Assembly (NCBI RefSeq): GCF_001936575.1
Contig: NZ_MSMP01000011.1
Span: 62,001-126,000, forward strand
DNA length: 64,000 nt
Origin: Tenacibaculum agarivorans
GTDB lineage: Bacteria; Bacteroidota; Bacteroidia; Flavobacteriales; Flavobacteriaceae
Direction: 5' to 3'
Shown here: positions 18,659-26,923 of the stretch, in pieces
Layout: each line of letters opens with the position of its first letter
Numbering within the stretch: the stretch's first letter is position 1
The notes under the pieces: model-generated
Told to the model about the DNA's origin: nothing
Databases searched by the model: none
Seen by the model: only the letters and a program-made list of their open reading frames with translations
Program-made: the position numbers and the translations under genes

Positions 18659-21358
18659 TTACAGACTATACTTTTTCTTTAGCAAAGAATAGTCTTTTCT
18701 ATTAAATTTGGTTTTGAAACTACCTAGAATTTTCTTTTCAGATTCTGGTGTCCAATAAATTTTCAGCTTTTCCTTTGCTCTTGTAATTGCTGTATAAAAA
18801 ATATTATGTGAAATCATTTCTTCCACTTCGTCAGTTATAACAACTTTTACAGAATTATATTCTAGTCCTTGTGCTTTATGAATTGAAACTGCATAAGCAA
18901 CTTGGAAAGGTATAATATTACTAGAGTCATCATCATCATCATCAGTACTCTTGTATTTATCTACTGTGAATCGAATGACAGAGTAGCCACTTTCAGCATT
19001 ATCTAAAAGTTCAAAATCATACTCTTCAGTATCAAATTCATTAAGTACAAAAAATACTTCTATGTCAAACTGAATTTTATCTTCAAGTAATTCAATGCCA
19101 TAAATTTTACCTTTTAGATTATTATAAATTAAAGGTGAAAATCTGCCTGATTCATTAAAAATGATAGGATCATTTACTTTGTAAGTATGAGTTCCCCAAA
19201 CAAAAGCTTGATTACTATTGCTACTTTGAAGAAATGAGTTTACATTATTAATACCATAAAGTCCATCATAATTAAGGCAAAGAATTATTTCATCATTTTC
19301 TGTACTTTGAAAAATAGAGTTATCAAGAGTGGTAGAATATTGATTTTTTGTTAAAGTTTCTAAAATCGAATCTTCAATATTTCTGACTCTTTGCCAAAGA
19401 CGCAGTAAATTTTGATTATTACTTCTATAGGGTTTTTCAAGTTCAAAAACAGATGATTCTGGAATAAAATATTTAATTAGACTAAACCAATTACCAAATA
19501 ATATTGATTCGATTTGAAAAATATCACCAACTAGAATAAGTAATCTAAATTTTGCCTTATTAAGTATTTTAAGCATATCAGAGTTGCTGACTGTACTACA
19601 CTCATCAATAATTAAAATATCGTATTCATTCTCGTGACTCCAAGAGAATTTAGTTATTGTTTTAAAAGTACAATTTCCAACTTTTATGTTTCTCTTTAAA
19701 TTGTCAACAGCAGGATTTGTATTTGCTAAATATAGTTTATTTTCTTTATCAAAAAAGTTAGAAACATGGTTGATCATTGTTGATTTACCTGTTCCTGCTG
19801 CACCATAAATTAAGGCAACTTTAGAATGTTCAAACAAGTTTTTAAGAGCAGACTTTTTTTCGCCACAATCTATAAGATATGAAGTAGATTGAAGCCAAGA
19901 ATTAATAGAGTTTTTGTAATTTTTGATTCCATCTGACGATACTTCTTTCAATTTTTCCATGATATTATAAGTATCGGCTTCATAACCTTTTATGAAAACA
20001 TGTTTTTTATAAATTTCAATGCACCTATTTTTGTGTTTCCAATACAAATTATCATTCCATTTCTCAATTAGATCTTCTATATTTTCAAAGTTTTCAATTT
20101 CACTAATTTGAGTGTATAATTGTCCCTTTTGCTCAGTATTATTCTTAATATGTCTAGCTAAGATTTCATGTTTTCTATTATCAGTGTTAATGGATGCAAG
20201 GAGATCACTAAGTTTAGGGTTATGATTTATTAAAGCTGAATTAAAAGGCATTTGGTCAAAAGGAATACAACCATATTGTAATTTTAGATTTGATAACAAT
20301 TCGCAAGAAACGTGATTATATTGCTTTTTAATTATCTTATTGTTAAGTCTAAGGAGTAAATATCTTATAACATTGTGACCATCACTTGTATTTTTGCTCA
20401 TTTCTCGACATTTATCTAAAAGTTTGAATATGCGAGAGACTCTTGCTTTTTCAGTTACTGTTTTTTTTACGTAGTCATAATACCAATCATTCAAGTTTAT
20501 TACTTCTATCAAGTTTAATCCTGAAGATGTTAGGTATTTCATTAGCTCGTATGATTCTTTACCATTACTAATTTTAGAGTTTATTCCAAATATTTTTGCG
20601 AAGTTGTCTATTTCACAAGGTCGTATCGAAACTTCCCAATCGTCTATTATTTTTATAGGCATTCTTTCATCCAAAATTTCAATATAGTCTGTGCTAATGG
20701 ATAGCTTAACTGCATAATTACCAAGAATGTTAATTTTTGTAAACGCTATGATTCTATCAAACTTGCTCGTATAATCGTTCGCTCTCTTGAAAGTAACTTC
20801 ATAGTTTATTCCTCCGTTCACAAAAAAAGGTTTTATCTTTTGAACGTAATACCTGTCTTTGTAGTCACTTTTAACTCGATTCTCTTTAGGCTGATTTATC
20901 AATTTAGATATTTTTTCATAATATTCCCTAAGATTTAAATCTGTTTGAATTGGAAATCTTTCAAGGTTATATAAAACTTCTAAATTATATGTATCTTTTA
21001 AGAAGGATTTAATTTTTATTAAATATTCATAGTATTTTAGTAATAACCTTTCTGAACTTTCTTCATTTAAAGTGTAATGAGAAGCTGTAATCTGTAAGAG
21101 TTTATGAAACCTTGACAAGAATTTTAAGTCGCCTCTAGCTTTTATATATTCAATAGCATTTTGAATATTCTCATACTTATTGCTTAATTCTGTATTTTGA
21201 GTATCTTCAAGAATTATTAATGCAATATGCTCAACGAAATTCCTAAGTTGTGATAGTATATTTTGAGATAATAGACCTCTTTCCTCTATATCGAATTTCT
21301 CTATATTTTTACATATGGTTTTGTCAATATTGATTATATGAGAGGTTATTTTATTCAT
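18659..21358 (-). CDS. HEPN-like domain fused to SF1 (RecD/UvrD-like) helicase
   Basis: Large 899-residue ATPase. The C-terminal half is a superfamily 1 helicase: Walker A GAAGTGKS at 519-526, Walker B ILIIDECST near 580, a GD-x-Q-like motif III (VGDIFQIES), the UvrD_C-type SIHKAQGLE near 823 and motif VI TAITRAK near 855. The N-terminal half (about 1-450) has no helicase motif. It contains R39-N-F-V-E-H44, matching the RNxxxH active-site signature of HEPN ribonucleases, within a predicted helix. Helicase call is firm; HEPN is an inference from one motif. A run of six Asp (codons GAT/GAC) lies near residue 810. Likely role: nucleic-acid sensing or degradation in host defence. Confidence 0.75.
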   Translation of the reverse strand: MNKITSHIINIDKTICKNIEKFDIEERGLLSQNILSQLRNFVEHIALIILEDTQNTELSNKYENIQNAIEYIKARGDLKFLSRFHKLLQITASHYTLNEESSERLLLKYYEYLIKIKSFLKDTYNLEVLYNLERFPIQTDLNLREYYEKISKLINQPKENRVKSDYKDRYYVQKIKPFFVNGGINYEVTFKRANDYTSKFDRIIAFTKINILGNYAVKLSISTDYIEILDERMPIKIIDDWEVSIRPCEIDNFAKIFGINSKISNGKESYELMKYLTSSGLNLIEVINLNDWYYDYVKKTVTEKARVSRIFKLLDKCREMSKNTSDGHNVIRYLLLRLNNKIIKKQYNHVSCELLSNLKLQYGCIPFDQMPFNSALINHNPKLSDLLASINTDNRKHEILARHIKNNTEQKGQLYTQISEIENFENIEDLIEKWNDNLYWKHKNRCIEIYKKHVFIKGYEADTYNIMEKLKEVSSDGIKNYKNSINSWLQSTSYLIDCGEKKSALKNLFEHSKVALIYGAAGTGKSTMINHVSNFFDKENKLYLANTNPAVDNLKRNIKVGNCTFKTITKFSWSHENEYDILIIDECSTVSNSDMLKILNKAKFRLLILVGDIFQIESILFGNWFSLIKYFIPESSVFELEKPYRSNNQNLLRLWQRVRNIEDSILETLTKNQYSTTLDNSIFQSTENDEIILCLNYDGLYGINNVNSFLQSSNSNQAFVWGTHTYKVNDPIIFNESGRFSPLIYNNLKGKIYGIELLEDKIQFDIEVFFVLNEFDTEEYDFELLDNAESGYSVIRFTVDKYKSTDDDDDDSSNIIPFQVAYAVSIHKAQGLEYNSVKVVITDEVEEMISHNIFYTAITRAKEKLKIYWTPESEKKILGSFKTKFNRKDYSLLKKKYSL

Positions 21359-21465
21359 CTGAATTGGTTAGGTTTGGCTTATTGCTAACTGTTTATATAT
21401 TACTGTTACTACGTTAATACAACTATAGTAAGATGCATAAACACACTTATTAATAAATTAAATAA

Positions 21466-21610
21466 ATTCAGAAAAAAGTAAAGGAATAGGAGGTTTTATC
21501 TATTGCTTTTTCATTTTTCGAGTATCAAATAAATAAAAAGCTAATAATAAAAACAAAAGGATATCCGTAAAGGAATGATAAAGGGGAAAAACACCCTAAA
21601 CTATTTTTAA
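21466..21610 (-). repeat. Island repeat, copy A
   Basis: About 140 bp shared with 23289-23417, including AGTAAAGGAATAGGAGGT, TTCATTTTTCG, ATCAAATAAATAAAAAGC and GGGGAAAA-ACACCCTAAACTA. It separates the helicase gene from the TPR gene, and its left end lies about 105 bp upstream of the helicase start. Its last bases overlap the 3' end of the TPR gene at 21607. Confidence 0.75.
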
Positions 21611-22518
21611 TAACAACTTATCGTATATTCCTTGTAGGGTACATTTTCAATTCCACAAACTCCTCCATGATGTGAGCAACTACCTCTACCTGTGGAAGAA
21701 CTTGTAGTGCCATCGCAACATCTAGACCTTTTATAATATCTAATTCTAGCTGTTAATTCTCTATATTCATGGCATGCATTTGTATTGCCAAAATCCATTG
21801 ATTTTTTAAAATACATTTTTGCTTGTCTTTTATTTTTACTATTCAGATATGCTATTCCAAGGTTGTATAAAAAAATGTCATTTTCAGGTGCTGCATCAAC
21901 AGCTTTTTTAAATTCGGATATCGCCTTATTTTTTTTCTTGATGTTCGTGTAAAGAATTCCAGCTTTATTACTGTACTTTCCAGTTGTTACATATTCATTG
22001 CTTAACAAATCATAAAGTCTGATTGCCTCGATTGTATCTCCTATGGTAAGGTATTTTCTAGCTGCATAATCAATCACTTCAATATGTTTAAGAGAACCCT
22101 CTTTGTAAAGTTGAATTTCTTTTGATAATAATTGTCTCGCTTTTTCTTCTTCTCCGTGATTTAAATCCCATTCAATCATTTTTCGGATTCTTGCATCTTT
22201 TTCAGTATCTGATTTTGCTAGTGCAAGAGTTTTATTAAAATCTTGATTACTTTGAATCGTATCTTGAAGTTCGTGAAGTATTTTACCCCTCAATTCATAA
22301 TAATCTGAATTTGTACTATCTAATTGTATCGCTTCATTAACTTTTGTCAATGCCAATTCATAATTATTTGTATCGTAATTTAACTCCGCATCTCTAAAAA
22401 AGTCATCTTTAGTTTCAGGAATTAAATTACTAATTAAACTTATCCCAAAGAATATAGCTATTAAAGTCGAGCATCCTTTTAAAGATCCTTTTCCTTTTAT
22501 TTGTTTTGTTTCGTTCAT
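21607..22518 (-). CDS. Membrane-anchored TPR protein with DUF3761-like tail
   Basis: 303 residues. A hydrophobic helix lies at about 16-36 (STLIAIFFGISLISNLI), after a basic N-terminus. At least three or four tetratricopeptide-like units follow (about 43-110, 160-180, 190-240, with NDIFLYNLGIAYLNSKNKRQA a clear one). The C-terminal 40 residues form a cysteine/histidine-rich motif, CCDGTTSSSTGRGSCSHHGG, as in DUF3761 proteins. The combination is not one I recognise as named. TPR units suggest protein partners; the tail could bind metal. Lies upstream of the helicase gene on the same strand. Confidence 0.65.
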   Translation of the reverse strand: MNETKQIKGKGSLKGCSTLIAIFFGISLISNLIPETKDDFFRDAELNYDTNNYELALTKVNEAIQLDSTNSDYYELRGKILHELQDTIQSNQDFNKTLALAKSDTEKDARIRKMIEWDLNHGEEEKARQLLSKEIQLYKEGSLKHIEVIDYAARKYLTIGDTIEAIRLYDLLSNEYVTTGKYSNKAGILYTNIKKKNKAISEFKKAVDAAPENDIFLYNLGIAYLNSKNKRQAKMYFKKSMDFGNTNACHEYRELTARIRYYKRSRCCDGTTSSSTGRGSCSHHGGVCGIENVPYKEYTISCY

Positions 22519-22541
22519 AATATAATATAACTGAATGTAAA

Positions 22542-22620
22542 TTCATTTTTCGAGTATCAAATAAATAAAAAGAGAATAGCAAAAACATACGGGTAACCGT
22601 AAAGAGGTAAAATCTCTCAA
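22542..22620 (-). repeat. Island repeat, copy B (partial)
   Basis: Shorter copy of the island repeat: TTCATTTTTCGAGTATCAA and AATAAATAAAAAG, then a diverged GGGTAACCGTAAAG in place of GGATATCCGTAAAG. It lies just upstream of the TPR gene start. The AGGAATAGGAGG part is missing. Confidence 0.65.
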
Positions 22621-22793
22621 ATTTTTTAAAAGAATGTAATAATAAAAAATAGACATTTTAATCGCTTTATATATCTGCGATCTCACTGATGCTATTTATA
22701 ACAGTTTAGAAACAAAACTTGAATTAATTGTTTGATAGTTTTTAGTCATAAGTAAGTATGCTAAAAGGTATTGGTTGATTTAACAAAAGTATT

Positions 22794-23243
22794 TTATTCT
22801 TTTGTCCAATATGTTTTCCCAATAATAAAATCATTATTATAAGGTTGAAGCCAAACACCATTCATTTCTTTTCTATTCATATGTATAATTAATGCGATAA
22901 CCCCATTTATAGCATTGTGATTTTCCATACCTAAAAACTCTAAAGTAATTGTGTTGTTATTGTGTATTTTACCTAATAAGTTATAAGAGACATTAGATGT
23001 GTTTTTTACTTTTACTTGAATTTTCCCCTTATTAATTTTATCAATTATTATTTTTTCTTCAAGGATTTTTTCTTCAGATTTTCCATTAGTTTCAAACCAT
23101 CTAACACTCCATGTTCCTTCTAGATCTTTGTTCGATTTTCTAAAATCTAATAAAGTGAAAAGGTCTTTTTTGAAAGCTGTAATTAAGCTGCCAATCACTA
23201 CTCCTAAAGCTCCTATGGAAGCAGCTATTATTGTATTATCCAT
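22794..23243 (-). CDS. Small membrane-anchored protein with beta-rich domain
   Basis: Unrecognised 149-residue protein. A single hydrophobic helix occupies about residues 4-24 (IIAASIGALGVVIGSLITAF), then a short linker and a domain of alternating hydrophobic strands starting GTWSVRWFE. The strands suggest a small beta-barrel or lipocalin-like fold (inference), probably cytoplasmic given the Asn/Asp-rich N-terminus. The architecture of one helix plus a small beta domain also occurs in membrane effectors of cyclic-nucleotide defence systems, but no nucleotide cyclase lies nearby. It is the first gene of the island in transcription order. Confidence 0.55.
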   Translation of the reverse strand: MDNTIIAASIGALGVVIGSLITAFKKDLFTLLDFRKSNKDLEGTWSVRWFETNGKSEEKILEEKIIIDKINKGKIQVKVKNTSNVSYNLLGKIHNNNTITLEFLGMENHNAINGVIALIIHMNRKEMNGVWLQPYNNDFIIGKTYWTKE

Positions 23244-23288
23244 AATTTGATTTCTAAATTATTTTAGTATTGTGTATATAATTAAAAC

Positions 23289-23417
23289 CAGAAAAAAGTA
23301 AAGGAATAGGAGGTAGATATCTATTGCTTTTTCATTTTTCGAATATCAAATAAATAAAAAGCTAATAACAAAAACAATAGGAAAATTATAAAAGGGGAAA
23401 ACACCCTAAACTAATTC
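23289..23417 (-). repeat. Island repeat, copy C
   Basis: Nearly full-length copy of the island repeat, upstream of the 22794-23243 gene. It shares with copy A CAGAAAAAAGTAAAGGAA, TAGGAGGT, TTCATTTTTCG, AAATAAAAAGCTAATAA and ACACCCTAAACTA. Confidence 0.75.
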
Positions 23418-23462
23418 TTAACAAAAGAAATTAAATCTCCAAAGTCCAAGAATAAATTAGAC

Positions 23463-23745
23463 TTAATGATAAGATTACTTCGTCTTACTCAAAGATATTC
23501 TGCTGTGGTCATTACGAGGTATTGCCTGATTTTATGATGGCAATGACGAAGTAATTTTAATAGTTTAAAGTGCTGTATATTGTGGTGAGTTCCCAATAGA
23601 TAGATTGCTTCACTCCACTGTGTTCCTTTCGCAAAGACTTTCTATTATGGTTATTACGCCCGAAACTTAGTTTATAGGTCAGAGTTTGTTCGTAATGACT
23701 ATAAAAGCGGTGGTTGAGCCTGTCGAAATCACCAGAAAAAAACAA
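23463..23745. repeat. Two adjacent dispersed palindromic repeats, family B
   Basis: The 505-bp gap 23244-23748 holds no credible gene. Besides island repeat C it contains GGTCATTACGAGGTATTGC facing GGCAATGACGAAGTAATTT, and a second unit from AGATTGCTTCACTCC to TTCGTAATGACTATAAA, ending in GGTTGAGCCTGTCGAAAT. The end motifs match those at 25489, 26924, 30801 and 31959. A 62-codon frame across it is a translation of the repeat. Confidence 0.6.
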
Positions 23746-23748
23746 CTT

Positions 23749-25380
23749 TTACAAATCAATCTCTTTTAAGGCGTTAATATTATTGCGCTCTAAGAAAGCG
23801 TCAATAGTTTCAAAATGCTCTATTACACGTTGATCTTTAAATTCAAAAACTTTTTGAGATAAACCTTGTAGGAAATCACGATCGTGAGAAACCAAAATTA
23901 AAGTTCCATCGTAATCTAATAAGGCTTCTTTAATCACATCTTTCGATTTTAAATCTAAGTGATTTGTAGGCTCATCTAAAATTAATAAATTCACAGGTTC
24001 TAGTAATAATTTCACCATTGCCAAACGTGTTCTTTCACCACCAGAAAGCACTTTTACTTTCTTTTCTAAATCGTCTCCGCTAAACATAAAACGACCTAAA
24101 ATATTTTTAATCTGCGTACGAATATCTCCTTCAGCCACTTCATCAACTGTTTGGAAAATCGTTAATTCAGGATCTAATAATGAAGCTTGATTTTGAGCAA
24201 AATATCCAACTTTGGCATTATGACCTAATCCACCTTCACCTTCAAAATCAATCTCACCCATAATAGCTTTAATCATGGTCGATTTTCCTTCACCATTTCT
24301 ACCCACAAATGATACTTTCTCACCACGAGCAATGGCAAAACTAGCGTCTTTAAAAACTACATGATCTCCGTAAACTTTTGTCAATTCATTAACTTTAACC
24401 GGATAATCACCAGATCTTGGAGAAGGAGGGAAGCGTAATTTTAAAGCAGAAGTATCTACTTCATCAATTTCTACAGGAACTAATTTTTCTAACATACGCT
24501 CACGAGAAGCTACTTGATTGGTTTTAGAATACGTTCCTTTAAATCGCTCGATAAATGCTTTCGTTTCTGCAATAAATTTTTGTTGTTCTTCGTAAGCTTT
24601 TAATTGGTGTGCTCTACGTTCTTTACGTAATTCTAAATAATGTGAATAATTCGCTTTATAATCGTGAATTGTTCCCATCGTAACTTCTATGGTACGATTG
24701 GTAATGTTATCAATAAACGCTTTGTCGTGAGAAATTACAACAACAGCTTTTGCTTTGTTCAATAAGAAATTTTCTAACCAAATTACAGATTCAATATCAA
24801 CATGGTTTGTAGGCTCATCTAATAATATTAAATCAGGCTTTTGTAATAAAATTTTAGCCAATTCAATACGCATACGCCAACCACCACTAAACTCAGAAGT
24901 TGCTCTGTCGAAGTCTTCAGGTTTAAAGCCTAAACCTTTTAAAGCCTTTTCAACTTCAGCTTCATAGTTAATCTCTTCTAAAGCATAGTATTTTTCACCT
25001 AAGTCAGAAACACGTTCTATAATTTTCATGTATGCTTCAGATTCGTAATCGGTACGTGTTTCTAATTGCTTGTTTAATTCATCCATTTCAGCTTTCATAT
25101 CAAAAACTGATTTAAATGCTTTTGAAGCTTCTTCTTTTACAGTACAATTATCTTCAATCAATAAATGCTGAGGAAGGTAAGCAATTACGGTATCTTTAGC
25201 ACAACGAACTCCACCTTTTGTAGGAGAAGTTAATCCTGCAATAATCTTCATCATTGTAGATTTTCCTGCTCCATTTTTTCCCATTAAAGCGATTTTATCA
25301 CTTTCATTAATCACAAAAGAAACATCGCTAAATAAGGCACTTCCGTTAAACTCAACCGTTAATTGGTCTACTGATATCAT
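23749..25380 (-). CDS. ABC-F family ATPase (ribosome-associated)
   Basis: Cytoplasmic ATPase with two ABC domains and no membrane segment, the ABC-F arrangement (EttA/Uup/YbiT group) that acts on ribosomes and sometimes gives antibiotic resistance. First domain: Walker A GKNGAGKS, signature FSGGWRMR, Walker B LILLDEPTNHVD. Linker of about 80 charged residues (the P-site tRNA interaction motif region). Second domain: GRNGEGKS, LSGGERTRLA, LLILDEPTNHLD. Length 543 fits YbiT-like housekeeping members. The gene is monocistronic and flanked on both sides by repeat-filled spacers. Confidence 0.93.
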   Translation of the reverse strand: MISVDQLTVEFNGSALFSDVSFVINESDKIALMGKNGAGKSTMMKIIAGLTSPTKGGVRCAKDTVIAYLPQHLLIEDNCTVKEEASKAFKSVFDMKAEMDELNKQLETRTDYESEAYMKIIERVSDLGEKYYALEEINYEAEVEKALKGLGFKPEDFDRATSEFSGGWRMRIELAKILLQKPDLILLDEPTNHVDIESVIWLENFLLNKAKAVVVISHDKAFIDNITNRTIEVTMGTIHDYKANYSHYLELRKERRAHQLKAYEEQQKFIAETKAFIERFKGTYSKTNQVASRERMLEKLVPVEIDEVDTSALKLRFPPSPRSGDYPVKVNELTKVYGDHVVFKDASFAIARGEKVSFVGRNGEGKSTMIKAIMGEIDFEGEGGLGHNAKVGYFAQNQASLLDPELTIFQTVDEVAEGDIRTQIKNILGRFMFSGDDLEKKVKVLSGGERTRLAMVKLLLEPVNLLILDEPTNHLDLKSKDVIKEALLDYDGTLILVSHDRDFLQGLSQKVFEFKDQRVIEHFETIDAFLERNNINALKEIDL

Positions 25381-25488
25381 ACTGTTATTTTATAATGTCG
25401 CGAAAATACTAATTTTACAACTGCTGATCTTTGAATTTTAAGAGAAAGTATTTGGAGCATATTTAATTGTTATAGTTTTTATTTTGTT

Positions 25489-25737
25489 GTCATTCCGAAT
25501 TTATTTCGGAATCTCATCTAATTAATAAGTTTGAGTATACAATAGAAACCTGAAGTTAGATTTTGACGGAATTAATTTTTAATGATAATTGAGAGACTCA
25601 ATCAGACATTCTTTATTTTTATTCTGAGTGTGCCCTGATTAACATGGAAGGAAAAACGAAGCAATCTTAATTACCTATGAAGAGATTACTTCAGTCGTGT
25701 CGTTCGGCTTCGCTCAAGCTACTCCTTCGTAATGACA
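25489..25737. repeat. Dispersed palindromic repeats, family B
   Basis: Starts TGTCATTCCGAATTTATTTC and ends TCCTTCGTAATGACACA. It includes GAAGCAATCTTAATT and AGAGATTACTTCAGTCGT, so it probably holds two units. Together with the his leader it fills the long gap between the ABC-F gene and hisG. Confidence 0.6.
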
Positions 25738-25824
25738 CATTCTTTTTGGGTATAATTTTAACCCTGCAATAAAATCAAACATTTAAACGTAAATTGTTTA
25801 ATAAAAAACATTTTAAAAAAATAG

Positions 25825-25856
25825 TTGTATATTAAAATAAATATCCTTTAAATTTG
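25825..25856 (+). promoter_or_regulatory. his operon promoter
   Basis: TTG at 25825-25827, 21-bp spacer, TAAATTTG at 25849-25856: an excellent Bacteroidetes-type promoter. The predicted transcript start is near 25863, placing the leader peptide ATG about 13 nt into the mRNA. Confidence 0.75.
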
Positions 25857-25875
25857 CATGCGTAAAATAATTACA

Positions 25876-25932
25876 ATGACATTTATTCAATTACATCACC
25901 ATCATCATCACATTTGCACTCAGGCGAATTGA
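25876..25932 (+). CDS. hisL: his operon leader peptide (six consecutive His codons)
   Basis: Eighteen-codon open frame encoding MTFIQLHHHHHHICTQAN, with six His codons in a row at 25894-25911. It lies between a strong promoter and an intrinsic terminator ahead of hisG, exactly where an attenuation leader peptide is expected. Its translation would gauge charged tRNA-His: stalling at the His run leaves 25918-25929 free, while reading through to the stop at 25930-25932 masks that segment. The peptide itself needs no function. Confidence 0.92.
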   Translation: MTFIQLHHHHHHICTQAN

Positions 25933-25982
25933 TAATGATATGTATGTAATTAACAATCATAAAATTTAAAATCCGTTTGAGT
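25918..25982 (+). promoter_or_regulatory. his attenuator antiterminator pairing
   Basis: ACTCAGGCGAAT (25918-25929, overlapping the end of the leader peptide) can pair with ATCCGTTTGAGT (25971-25982): nine Watson-Crick pairs, two G-U pairs and one mismatch. The second segment is also the left arm of the terminator, so the two structures exclude each other. Pairing was worked out by eye. Confidence 0.75.
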
Positions 25983-26000
25983 AAGTCAAGCGGATTTTTT
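25969..26000 (+). terminator. his operon attenuator terminator
   Basis: AATCCGTTTGA (25970-25980) pairs with TCAAGCGGATT (25986-25996) through a five-base loop and one T-G wobble, followed by a run of six T. It lies 58 bp upstream of hisG and would end transcription when histidine is plentiful. Confidence 0.88.
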
Positions 26001-26058
26001 AGTTTTATAAACTATTAAAAATCTAAAGATTTACTCAAACAACAACACAAACTAAAAA

Positions 26059-26916
26059 ATGAGTAAATTAAGATTAGCCGTTCAAAAATCAGGTAGATTA
26101 AACGAAGAGTCCCTTAAATTGTTAAAAGCTATTGGTATTTCTATTGACAATGGTAAAGATCAATTAAAAGCTTCAGCTAGAAATTTCCCCTTAGAGGTTT
26201 TCTTTTTACGTAATGGTGATATTCCGCAATACTTAAGAGATGGAGTAGTAGACATTGCGATTATTGGAGAAAACTTAATCGTGGAGAAAGGCGAAAGTAT
26301 CGAAGTAGTTGAAAAACTGGGTTTTTCGAAATGTAAAGTTTCTATCGCAGTTCCAAAAACATCAAACATTTCAAGTTTAAAAGAATTAGCAGGAAAACGT
26401 ATTGCTACTTCATACCCAAAAACTGTAGAGAAGTTCTTAGAAAAAGAAGGAATTACTGCTAATTTACACATTATTAACGGATCTGTTGAAATTGCACCAA
26501 ATATTGGTTTAGCTGATGCAATTTGTGATATTGTATCGAGTGGAAGTACATTATTCAAAAACAATTTAAAAGAGATTGAAGTGTTATTAAAATCGGAAGC
26601 TGTTTTAGTAAAGTCGCCAAAACTATCTGAAGAAAACGAAGCAATTTTACAAAAAATTCAATTCAGATTACAATCAGTTTTAAAAGGTAGAGAGAATAAG
26701 TACGTATTATTAAATGCACCGAATGAAAAGTTAGAAACAATTACTAAGATTTTACCAGGAATGCGTAGTCCTACTATTTTACCATTAGCTCAAGAAGGAT
26801 GGAGTTCTGTACACTCAGTAATTAATAAGAATGATTTCTGGGATGTAATTGATGAATTACGTGAAGCAGGAGCTGAAGGAATTCTAGTTTGTCCGATCGA
26901 AAACATGGTACAATAA
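26059..26916 (+). CDS. hisG: ATP phosphoribosyltransferase HisG
   Basis: First committed enzyme of histidine synthesis, joining ATP and PRPP. The start MSKLRLAVQKSGRLNEES, the DIAIIGENLI segment and the PRPP-binding loop DIVSSGSTLF (DAICDIVSSGSTL) are all present. The length of 285 marks the long HisG form with a C-terminal ACT-like regulatory domain (about 215-285, ending VCPIENM), so feedback inhibition by histidine is expected and HisZ is not needed. First structural gene after the attenuator. Confidence 0.96.
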   Translation: MSKLRLAVQKSGRLNEESLKLLKAIGISIDNGKDQLKASARNFPLEVFFLRNGDIPQYLRDGVVDIAIIGENLIVEKGESIEVVEKLGFSKCKVSIAVPKTSNISSLKELAGKRIATSYPKTVEKFLEKEGITANLHIINGSVEIAPNIGLADAICDIVSSGSTLFKNNLKEIEVLLKSEAVLVKSPKLSEENEAILQKIQFRLQSVLKGRENKYVLLNAPNEKLETITKILPGMRSPTILPLAQEGWSSVHSVINKNDFWDVIDELREAGAEGILVCPIENMVQ

Positions 26917-26923
26917 AATTTAC

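Noticed and set aside
18930..18950. ATC-type triplet run inside the helicase gene
   Set aside because: It encodes an Asp run within an intact frame; a slippage-prone tract, not a separate feature.
21466..23417. Island repeats as integron attC sites or a CRISPR array
   Set aside because: No attC core (GTTRRRY/RYYYAAC) was seen, no integrase lies nearby, and the copies are gene-spaced without short spacers.
23557..23745. Open frame of 62 codons on the minus strand
   Set aside because: It is a translation of a dispersed palindromic repeat, as shown by matches to other intergenic copies; no protein-like features.
25894..25911. CAT/CAC tandem repeat as a simple microsatellite
   Set aside because: It lies in frame within a short open frame between a promoter and an attenuator, so it is a functional His-codon run.
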